Position numbers and translations under genes: made by a program | Assembly (NCBI GenBank): GCA_029718625.1 | Contig: CM056379.1 | Span: 62,647,626 to 62,711,625 of the forward strand | Reading direction: 5' to 3' | DNA: 64,000 nt | DNA from: Synaphobranchus kaupii | Taxonomy: Eukaryota > Chordata > Actinopteri > Anguilliformes > Synaphobranchidae | In this document: one piece after another, positions 55,945-64,000 of the stretch | Position numbering within the stretch: the stretch's first letter is position 1 | How the letters are laid out: every line of letters begins with the position of its first letter | Notes under the pieces: generated by a model | Told to the model about the DNA's origin: nothing | The model's database searches: none | What the model saw: the letters and a program-made list of their open reading frames with translations, nothing else

Positions 55945-56401
55945 TTTATTGCTTTTACTGAATTGTTTCTTCATAGAATTCCCTTGTATGTTTTATTTGA
56001 ATTCCATTTATACTAATCGTTTTTGTTTTGCGTTGTGTATCATTTGTGGTTTCATGTTTTATATATAACTATGTCTTATGTACTGTTTTTCTTACTTATA
56101 TCTTTTTTTTTAATTTGGAAGTATGTGAAATAAGGTAGGCTAATTTTAAGGAATTTAACTGAATTTAATATGGTCTTCAGTTGGTTGTTATTATAGCTAT
56201 ATTTTAGCTATAACCACTTGGTTATCATTAAATCCAGAAACCCCAGCATTAAAAAAAAAGTATTCTAAAAGTAATCTAAAGTATTCAGATTACGTTACTG
56301 ATATTGAGTATTCTAATGGAATACGTTACTGATTACATTTAGAAGCATGTAATCTGTAATCAGTATCTGATTACAGAGTAAAAGTAACCCTCCCAACCCT
56401 G
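55105..56401. mobile_element. hAT-type element with CAGGGTTGGG ends
   Basis: Target duplications TTAGGAAA lie at 55097-55104 and 56402-56409. Ends are CAGGGTTGGGGAGTAAC and its imperfect inverse. Both flanking parts are full of GTAATC/GATTAC text. It carries a LINE tail inside. Confidence 0.9.
55760..56105 (+). mobile_element. LINE 3' end inside the hAT
   Basis: The frame LWNSLDVRSAG then LFKSKLKTHLFSKAF and a stop near 55884 is the C-terminus of an L2/CR1-like ORF2. A (TTA)n tract (about 55898-55942) and AT-rich UTR follow. Confidence 0.7.
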
Positions 56402-56409
56402 TTAGGAAA

Positions 56410-57467
56410 AGCCACGAAGGGAAGCCATGTCACTTTCATGACGGCAGAGATATCAAAATATTTTAAGTGAAAATGGTCAAAACGGTTCTACACCTTTTAA
56501 ACACAAGGCTGTCGCCCGGTCTCACAGTGCCACCTAGGGGACAAGTTGCTTTCAGCAACCACACTAATTAATCTGAAAGATTGTCAGTGTGCAGTCAGAA
56601 TAAGAGACAGTGTGCAGTCATATTTTATTTTACTATTATTTACTATATTTTTACTATTTATTTTACTGTTTTATTTTTATTTTACTTTTCATGCATAAAT
56701 TGGTGCCTTTGCCAGGGATAAAAATCATGGCCTGAATGCACCAAATTGCACCATTAAAATTTTTTTTTCAAGAACTGAATTGTGAACAGATGGAATTATT
56801 TCATCCCATTGGCAGATTTTTTTTCATGTGAAGAAGATAAAAGCTAAAAGGTGAATGCAATCCAACGTTCCTTTAACCATTAAAGTTATTTTAAGTACTT
56901 TCTACACCTCTCAGCCCCGTATGAAAACGTATGTAGCAAAAGTATTTTTGCCTTACTATATACACTCTGAGTAAGCAATTAAAGGAACTGATTAGGATTG
57001 TATGCTGACTTTATAATCTATTCTTTTGAAATAACACCTGGATTATAGTTGTAAGTATTCAGCACTATCTGGTATATTTTTAAGACTGCTAATTAAAAAC
57101 TCGATAATAGCCAGATGCTAATTTAGGCCTACACTTTGATGTATTGCACATGTGGGATGCAAACACAAGCTTCACCGCACAACCTGGACACCAGTAAAAA
57201 AAAAAGTTCAGTCAAAAAAAGATTCTCACCAGCACCCATGCATACAGGAGGAGACCTTTATAAACATTAAGTCAGTTTGGTTTTATAATGCTGATTTTGG
57301 CATTTGTGTTAATCACTGCTGTTAAGTGTATAAAATATCTGTTCCAACGTATTATTCATGCTTTCCCGAATAGGGTATTCGGCTCTGGATACACCCCTAA
57401 TATTTAGGTGTATGTAACACTGTGATATCAATGTTTTTATCTTAAATCATCAGAAGGGGCAAATGTA
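56410..57467. other. Intron-like segment, nothing recognised
   Basis: AT-rich sequence with T runs and no frame longer than about 60 codons. Confidence 0.5.
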
Positions 57468-57928
57468 AAGTGCCCTCCACAATTATTGGCACCCCTGGTA
57501 AAGATGAGTAAAAGGGGTTATAAAAAATTCACGTTTTGGTGAATTAGCTTAATCTCACACTGAAAAAATGAAGTTTTTGTAATTTTGTAAAAATCCCTCA
57601 TCAAGAAATTATTATTTTTAACAAAACCACGTGTGCCACAATTATTGGCACCCCTAGAAATTCAAATTCTTATGAACAAAATGTAACTGAAGCATTTTTT
57701 CCATTTATATTTTACTTTTTAACGTTGATCAGAGTGTTTAGGAACTTTCAAGCAGTAATCCATGACTTCCTGTTTCAGTGTGGTATAAATATGAGGTGAC
57801 ACAGAGGCCATATTCCCTTAGTCATACATCAACATGGGAAAGATAAGAGAACACACAAATCAAATGAGGGAAAAGTGTGTTGAGCTTCATAAGTCAGGGA
57901 ATGGCTATAAAAAATAGCTACTCACCTG
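57468..57928 (+). mobile_element. 5' end of a Tc1-like transposon
   Basis: The sequence CACAATTATTGGCACCCCT occurs twice (near 57478 and 57638), as the outer and inner repeats of an IR/DR-type terminal repeat. An ATG near 57834 starts MGKIREHTNQMREKCVELHK, the first helix-turn-helix of a transposase, and is cut off after about 28 codons. Confidence 0.82.
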
Positions 57929-57949
57929 AAAATGCCTTTAAACAAACGT

Positions 57950-58572
57950 GTAGTTGATTGATGGAAACCATTTTCAGCGAATTCCATGCTGTCCCTTCTT
58001 TTGGACATACACACGTTGCTAATGCTAGCGCAACTCTATGGTAACCGGTAGCATCCACTACCAAACGCACTTAAACACTCCACAGTGCACCCAAAGCAAA
58101 TAAAATACGACCACAGACCACAGGGTTATTTTGAGTGTTTATACCATCATTTTGGAAGTCAAACTATCATTGAATCCTTTACTTTGTGCTGACCTATATT
58201 CTCTGTGGAAGTACGGCGGCGGAGCGATACTTACCTATGAATGTAGTGCCACTGGTTGACTACAACAACAAAGAGCAACAAATTGCAATGGCCAAGTTCG
58301 CTCGGCCGCGGGACTTCGAGAATATAGTTCAGCACAAAGTAAAGGATTCAACGATAGTTTGACTTCAAAAATGATGGTATAAACACTCAAAATAACCCAG
58401 ATAGACTGCCGTCGTATTTTATTTGCTTTGGGTGCACTGTGGAGTGTTTAAGTGCATTTGGTAGTGGATGCTACCGGTTACCATATAGTTGCGCTAGCAT
58501 TAGCAACGTGTGTATGTCAAAAAGAAGGGACAGCATGGAATTAGCCGAAAATGGTTTCCATCAATCAACTAC
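57950..58572. repeat. Long foldback, 254-bp arms around a 114-bp spacer
   Basis: Arm 57950-58203 pairs with 58318-58572 with few mismatches. The outer right flank up to about 58630 (GTCCAAAATTCCAAACTATC) looks like the normal end of a fish MITE; the left counterpart is missing where the Tc1 fragment lies. Confidence 0.88.
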
Positions 58573-58654
58573 ATCATGGGTAAGTCTTAATTGAGACATT
58601 ATGTCCAAAATTCCAAACTATCCCTTTAAGATACTAATGTCTCTTTTTCCCCAG

Positions 58655-58832
58655 GCAATACCGCTACACAGCCTATAGGCAAGCTGTCCGCTGGGCCTAT
58701 GGCATTCTGAGGAGGCACATAAGGAAACCCTTGCCATTGTGTGTTGTCTCTGCTATTAGAAGACAAATTTACAGAAGGAGTAACTTTTATAGAGGCTTTC
58801 TATGGCATCATTTGGGCAATAATGATCAATAA
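58655..58832 (+). CDS. Terminal exon encoding a P2X7 C-terminal (ballast-like) domain
   Basis: After a strong acceptor (CTTTTTCCCCAG, ending 58654) an open frame of about 58 codons runs to TAA 58830-58832, which overlaps an AATAAA signal. It reads YRYTAYRQAVRWAYG, then LPLCVVSAIRRQ and FYRGF. The order 'AYR...W..G', 'LP.C....IR..F', 'Y.GF' is the pattern of the cytoplasmic end of P2X7 receptors, a zinc/GDP-binding region also found alone in many teleost multicopy proteins. No channel exons were seen upstream, which is filled by repeats, so this is probably one of those stand-alone proteins or a retained exon. The Cys content is lower than in P2X7. Confidence 0.6.
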
Positions 58833-59288
58833 ATTCAAATTTAATCAAAACAAATGGTGTCCTGAATGAATACATAAAACATTGGTTTTGTCATACAATT
58901 CAGATCAAAAAGCAACACAGGTTGCAGGTTACATGGGTAAAACAAACCTTTATTAAATAAATGTAACATTAATGACTGCAGGCCTACATGCAGCAGCAGC
59001 CTAATACCAGCAGGCTTATAACATATACAAGTAGCCTATAATAATAAAGATAGCAATTATAACTGCATTCTTATTCTAATAATAAACTGCAAATAAGACA
59101 TTTTATTTTCTCTCTGGTTTTAATCTCCAACTGCAAGGCTTGTGCCAGGAGTCACTGTCTACTCCTAATGTCCTGTGGTGAACCATGACTTCTGTGATAG
59201 TTACTGCCCAATAGCCTCATCCTTGGTGATCTGTTGGCAGGATCTGGACAGGGGGCCAGGCGTGGTGTAGGACATTGCAGTGCTGCTC
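58833..59288. other. Downstream sequence of the P2X7-like exon
   Basis: Contains AT-rich sequence and another AATAAA near 58954. The minus strand at 59100-59288 would be the 3' UTR of the gene below. No other feature seen. Confidence 0.4.
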
Positions 59289-59355
59289 TCACGTAGAGCA
59301 GCTGGTGACCTGGCTTAGCCCTCTCTCAGAGACTTCATCAGGGCTGATGCGTATG
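59289..59355 (-). CDS. Possible terminal exon of the minus-strand gene
   Basis: After TTCTCCCCCAG (acceptor, ends 59356) the phase left by the exon at 59482-59610 gives IRISPDEVSERGLSQ and a TGA at 59289-59291. The acceptor is strong but the protein is too short to test, so this joining is a guess. Confidence 0.3.
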
Positions 59356-59481
59356 CTGGGGGAGAACAAACATCTTTTAGATCACATTCAGTGATCTAGC
59401 TGTTGAAGCATGCACAGTACTCAGAAGATTAATCCCTATTTGAAGACTGATTGAAATTGCTAACCGTACAATGGCCTCTAC

Positions 59482-59610
59482 TTCATAGGGCGGACTACCC
59501 AACCACCCTTGCGGAACCTCGGGTAGCAAACCACATATCGCGCCTCCCCATCCTTGGTGGTAGCTACCTCTCGGCTGCCTTTGTCGTAGTGCAGGTGTGC
59601 CAATAGGAGC
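59482..59610 (-). CDS. Internal exon of an unrecognised, probably multicopy gene
   Basis: The 129-nt exon follows TTTTTCTTCAG (acceptor ends 59611) and precedes GTAGAG (donor starts 59481). It codes LLLAHLHYDKGSREV, ATTKDGEARYVVCYPRFRKG and GWVVRP. I have seen this 'L..LH.......A.T..G..RY...FP....G...V' pattern in uncharacterised teleost proteins that travel with P2X7-like and transposon-derived genes, but I cannot name it. Its nearness to the P2X7-like exon on the opposite strand supports that link. No function is assigned. Confidence 0.5.
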
Positions 59611-60177
59611 CTGAAGAAAAAGTTAAATATGCAATTCACCAATATTGATTGCTTACATGGAAATAAGTAAGAGTGGCTGCTCTCCTGCTCCAAACTGTAT
59701 AATGGAGTCCTATAGATAGGCAATGGCACTAGTTTGATGCAAAGCAAAGCTATATTTGGTAAAAGTCAATATTAACATTTTTTTGCTAGCTGTCTACACA
59801 TTGGACACCTGCGAAACCATGGGCTGCAAAACCATTCTATTGAAGGTCATAGCGCCAATTACCATTTGTGGTCTTAGACTGCCACCCTGTGGCTAAAAGG
59901 TGCATTTTGCCCACTGATCCAATGTGTATTGAAATAATTCACCAAATCAATACTCTCATGACATTACATGAAAATAAGTCACAAATCCTAAAAAAAGCAT
60001 TTGTAAGTATAAAGTCTCACCATAACTAGCTAGCTAAATAGTTTACAATATATTGACTTCTGGCTAACGTTGCAGTGCTTTCCTTAACTTTCACTCACCT
60101 ATGGCGCACAGCCACAAAATAAAAGGTCATCATTAACAGGATTTATTTAGCAGAGGCTTGTTTGGAGAGGCACTGTC

Positions 60178-60230
60178 ATGACAGATGAACGACCACAGAA
60201 ATCCACCACATCGACAAGGCAACCAAAAAG
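60178..60230 (+). CDS. Possible first coding exon, plus strand
   Basis: ATG 60178 opens MTDERPQKSTTSTRQPK and is followed by a donor-like AAAAAG|GTAAC at 60231. The stretch is short, basic and Ser/Thr-rich with no domain. No second exon was found within the window, so the call rests on ATG plus donor only. Confidence 0.25.
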
Positions 60231-60658
60231 GTAACTTTTTCTTTATCTCTAGGCTCTAGCTAATGATGATGATCTCCTCCTCGGCGGTCCACGATCGCCA
60301 TTTAAATTAACACCCTGGACGAACTGTAATTGCTGTCATTAAGTTACCCTAGCTGCCTAATAAGATGTATCGGCTACAACACGTCAAGCTGCCACAGATG
60401 AACTCCAAACCTAGGGGAAATGATGCCTGATGCTAACTGTAGCTATGATGGCTACTGTTAGACCGATCTAACTCACCTAGCCTCACAGCGAGCAAAATTG
60501 TTTCATTAATTGATAGCTAATATAGCAATCACTTACCGTAAAAAATTCACGTTTCCGTTGAGGTGAATCTGTGCTGGTGCGAAGCGTGACGTGCTCGCTC
60601 CAACAGATTGATGATAATTATGTGCCAACAACTGCTTTTCCTGAAATACCCGGATGTC

Positions 60659-60800
60659 CACAAACTGAAAAACTGAAAGCCATAGCTTTTGGAGAATTGA
60701 ATTTGAAATCCAAGCTTCACAAACTGAAAAACTGAAAGCTATCCTTCTGATAACTGAAAGCTAGCCTTCGGAGATCTGAATTTGAAATCCGAGTTTAACT
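60659..60800 (+). repeat. Local tandem duplication
   Basis: ACAAACTGAAAAACTGAAAG occurs near 60659 and 60719, each followed later by GAATTTGAAATCC. Unit length is about 60 bp. Confidence 0.75.
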
Positions 60801-62231
60801 GAATAGCCAACCGAAATTCAGATTCAAATAACATAATTCAGTTTTAAAACCTTACATATAAATTCAAATTATGGAATACAAATTTGAATTCAGTTTTCTG
60901 GTGACACAAGATTTACACCATAGGGAGCAACAAACACGTAGACTACATTCAATCAAGCGTGCAGTCATAAACATAACATGGAGACAATGCTTGCCACAAT
61001 CAATATGTGGTTGTACTGTAACATTAGACCAGTGGGTCCAGAAAGACAGTCCCCTAATAGACAGACCCCCTGTGTTCTTCTGTTTTTTTTTTGTCCACCT
61101 GTGTTTTTCTGTTTACTTCAGTCCCCAGTTTTTCTCAGGTTTACCCCTGTTTGTTCTTTCCAGTAAAAGTTTCCTGATCATTAATTTACCTTAGTCTCTG
61201 GTGTTCATCTCTGCAATTGGATCCCTTGCTTTACCCTTGTGTCATTTGTCTTTACTTTTATCTAATGCCTACTTAAAGTTTATATTATAACATTATAACT
61301 GAGTGAGCACTTCATTAACGTAGACACATTTGTAAAAGTATTTAAGTGTTCCAAATTCTGGAATTTCAGAGACTGTTCTTCCTTTAAGGAAATATCTGAA
61401 TGGAGTTAATGTCTTTAACTTTCACATGTCAAAGTTCTTAATGCTGGGCTTTATCTATGTTTTAGGGTCTATGCTCATTAACAATCTTTATGGGTTCAGG
61501 GTATCTTCTTAAAATAGTTTTGTCATAATCTAATTAAGATAAAGAAGGTGGATGATAAAATAGAGCACTGTGATTGGCCAAATAAATCATACTGTACATG
61601 TACATATGTAATGTGGGTACAATAAACTTGAGGAGTTTATTACATTCCAATGCATTACTGGCATTTAGCAGATGCTCTTGTCGAGAGTGATTTACACAAT
61701 ACATAACAGAGAACAGTTTGTGTTATAAAATGGTACATTTTTACTGATATTGTTACAGAAAAGTAACATCATAAGATAACTAGAATGGCACTCGAGAGAC
61801 GCTACACCTGTGCGTGTATATGAATGTAATATGCATGGGGCAAAAGATTTATCTTGCACTGTGAAGGCGGGCATTGACCGACTGGGGGAAAAAATGTAAG
61901 ATTCAGGTCATTGCCCAACTGTCAGCATTTCTACAAAGTTTCATCACAATCGGAGTAGAATTGTTCAAGTTTTGGATAGGGACACAGACAGACACACACG
62001 CAGAGAGGAGCTAAAACAATACCCCCTGCTTGCGCTACGCGTGAGCGGGTGTAATTATTATACACACATTTCTCAGAGTAATCCTTAGCGTACAGACTTA
62101 CCTGACAATACCTGAGGCAATAACCCAGACCGAAAGCTAAAAATTTCAAGTTTCATAACCTGTGATTTAAATCATGTTTGCAAATTGAGTAAAGTACCAT
62201 GCTGCAGACTTCTGAAATTATTTGTTATTTT
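60801..62231. other. Intergenic or intron segment with short repeat pieces
   Basis: A pyrimidine-rich stretch at 61060-61260 resembles 43925-44090. 61650-61700 has the CATTTAGCAGATGCTCTTGTC motif shared with 37041-37258. No gene seen. Confidence 0.4.
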
Positions 62232-62719
62232 GGTTCTGTACTAGCACTTTCAGTTTGAAAGGATACAATGAGGTTGAAGTGCAGACTGTCAGCTTTAGTT
62301 TGAGTGTATTTTTATCCATATCACATGAACCGTTTAGAAACTATAGAACCTTTTGTATATAGTCCTCCCCCATTTTCGGGCATCAAAAAATATTGGACAG
62401 TTTAACATAATGTAGAATAAAGTAATCATTTTAAATATTTGGTCGCATATCCTTTGTATGCCATGACTTCCTGATGTCTGTGACCCAACAATATCAAAAG
62501 ACTCTTGATATCTTATTTTCTGGTACTCTTACAAGCGATACTATAACTTCTCTGCATTTGAATGGATTTCTATGGGAATTGGGGGGTGTGACTAGATTTA
62601 GCTGTAAATTAAGCTGGAACAGTATGGAATACATGGTTGGTGAAATGGCTGTAAGTCATCAAGGGTCTGAGGTATCAAACAAGCCTTAAACCATCACTCT
62701 GCTGCCAGATATGCAGTAG
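62232..62719 (+). repeat. Dispersed repeat, copy B (other copy at 4150-4572)
   Basis: It matches copy A from the AGTTTGAAAGGAT block to GCCAGATATGCAGTAGATATG and includes a block of about 85 bp missing in A. It continues into 62735-62860, which resembles 45405-45500. Confidence 0.8.
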
Positions 62720-63294
62720 ATATGAAGTTTAGAAAAGGTATTTGCATGTGCATTTTAGTTGAAATGGAAAGCAGGTATTAAAAAATACACATCCGATAAG
62801 ATGACAGCTGTCTTTATAGCAGACAGGTACATGTGTTTTTGGAATATCCATAACTGAACGTTCTGAATGATTGCATAACAATGGGAGATAATTAACTGGC
62901 CCATTCTAGCTAATGCTAAAAACACACAAAAAGAGAATTTGTGGATACATACATCATGAACAGTAAGAATACATTTTTTTTTTCATGAAGCAAATTGTGT
63001 TATAGAATACAAGCATAACTAGTATTTGAATCAAACAAGCAATACAACACCTATTATAACAAACACTGAATAACAAAGCAAATAAAAACTTAATAAAAAT
63101 AAAACCCATGATTAAATGGAAATGTGATTTTATGTGACACTTATGGCGCGAGTAGGCTTAGTGCTAGTAAGCATATTTACGATCATTTCAGTCCTGACAA
63201 ACACCTATAACTCCTGGCAGAAACTAAGAGACATCCAGTGAAACAGTTCGTAGTAAACCGCCAGCTTGTTGAGCGTAACAGTAGCCTATCCCTA

Positions 63295-63726
63295 CACTGT
63301 TAAAAAAGAAAATACCATAAAAAAACGGCAGCAATATTGCCAGTGAAAAACAATTTAATGAAGGGGGAAAACTGTATAAATCATGTTATTTATCTGTAGC
63401 ACCTGTTAATTAACTGTATAAATCCTGTTATCTTATAGGATGACTGTTAAATAATGAGTTTTGTTATTGTACATGATTTTGACTGTTAAAAAAACAGTGA
63501 AATCCTGCAATATTTTTTTACAGTGTACTGAAAACTGATTTTTTAAATAAAATGTTTATAAAAAAAAGAAATTCAAAACACTGTCAATCATGTAAAATAA
63601 TTATTTAACGGTCTTGTCCCAAAATAACAGGATTTATACATTTTGTCCCATTCATTAACTGGTTTTTCATTGGCAACATTGCTGCCAGTCTTTTCACCGT
63701 TTTCTTACGAGATATTTTTTACAGTG
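63295..63726. mobile_element. MITE with CACTGT...ACAGTG ends
   Basis: The ends CACTGTTAAAAAA and TTTTTTACAGTG are inverted, with the inner GGCAGCAATATTGCC and GGCAACATTGCTGCC blocks also matching in reverse. TA lies on each side (63293-63294, 63727-63728). Confidence 0.8.
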
Positions 63727-63936
63727 TAACTATTCCAAACAAAATCTCTCATTTAAATCTGGCTGTTTGCATCTGGAGTAATTTACATAATGATTCTTGA
63801 TTGATCACCCGCAAAGTGTGAAATGATAACACATGCAAATACTTCGGCTGTGCCCGCAAAATGACACCCCTTATTTTGGATCTTAGTGAATCGGCCCTTT
63901 AATTTGTTTCAATCATAATTTCTTGTTATAATATAA

Positions 63937-64000
63937 CAATAATAATAATAAACTTTATTTGTATAGCACCTTTCATACATAAAATGCAGCCCAAAGTGCT
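63937..64000 (-). mobile_element. 3' tail of an L2-tailed retroposon, runs off window
   Basis: On the minus strand AGCACTTTGGG, then AAAGGTGCTATACAAATAAA and (ATT)n is the L2-type tail also seen at 10780-10835. The body lies beyond the window. Confidence 0.7.

Noticed and set aside
1..64000. Search for CRISPR arrays, operons, replication origins and bacterial or viral gene clusters
   Set aside because: Introns, poly-A-type tails, fish LINEs and vertebrate exons dominate. No regular spacer-repeat array or prokaryotic gene string is present.
43846..64000. Search for retsat exon 1 on the minus strand
   Set aside because: No frame with a signal/anchor segment ending in a matching phase-1 donor was found by eye. 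It may be short and missed, or lie beyond the window.

Overview
ORGANISM AND SETTING. The window is vertebrate nuclear DNA, almost certainly from a teleost fish. It holds exons of retinol saturase with canonical GT-AG introns, and a repeat complement typical of teleosts: a Gmr1-type Ty3/Gypsy element, a DIRS element, L2/CR1-like and Tx1/L1-like LINEs, Tc1 elements, BED-finger hATs and many MITEs. No bacterial genes, operons, CRISPR arrays or plasmid features are present. The species cannot be fixed from the sequence. HOST GENE. Three coding exons of retsat lie on the minus strand at 43663-43845, 3864-4105 and 3244-3439. Splice phases agree across both introns. The intron between 43662 and 4106 is about 39.6 kb and is filled with transposons. 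Exon 1 (signal/anchor region) was not found and probably lies beyond 64000; later exons lie beyond position 1. LAYOUT. 1-2160 Tx1/L1-like LINE (minus); 2205-2760 LINE tail (plus); 2915-2980 perfect palindrome; 3244-4105 two retsat exons. 5249-24624 is one Gmr1-like LTR retrotransposon with GTAA target duplications. A hAT remnant sits in its 5' LTR, a foldback MITE in its leader, a SINE-like repeat in gag, a LINE with esterase ORF1 plus endonuclease/RT ORF2 (itself cut by a 1531-bp Tc1) between integrase and RT, and an L2 LINE after RNase H. 26707-35424 is a very large foldback repeat with arms over 2 kb, holding tRNA-like modules; its right arm was hit by a hAT, which was hit by a second 1531-bp Tc1 carrying an unbroken transposase. 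35930-39420 holds a third, diverged arm. 39745-43390 is a DIRS tyrosine-recombinase retrotransposon. 43663-43845 is the retsat exon. 46137-50291 is a hAT containing a second hAT, which contains a third TIR element. 50371-51060 is LTR-like. 52401-52956 is a short retroposon. 55105-56401 is another hAT. 57468-60230 holds a Tc1 fragment, a long foldback, a terminal exon like the P2X7 C-terminal domain, and a minus-strand exon pair of an unrecognised multicopy-looking gene. 62232-64000 is repeats. HOW IT FITS TOGETHER. Apart from retsat and the candidate exons near 58.7-60.2 kb, nearly everything is selfish DNA at different stages of decay. The insertions give a relative order of events: Gmr1, then LINE, then Tc1; foldback, then hAT, then Tc1; hAT, then hAT, then TIR element. 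The two Tc1 copies are the same length and nearly identical, so they are among the youngest insertions. I could not run alignments, folding or database searches; family names rest on motifs read by eye.
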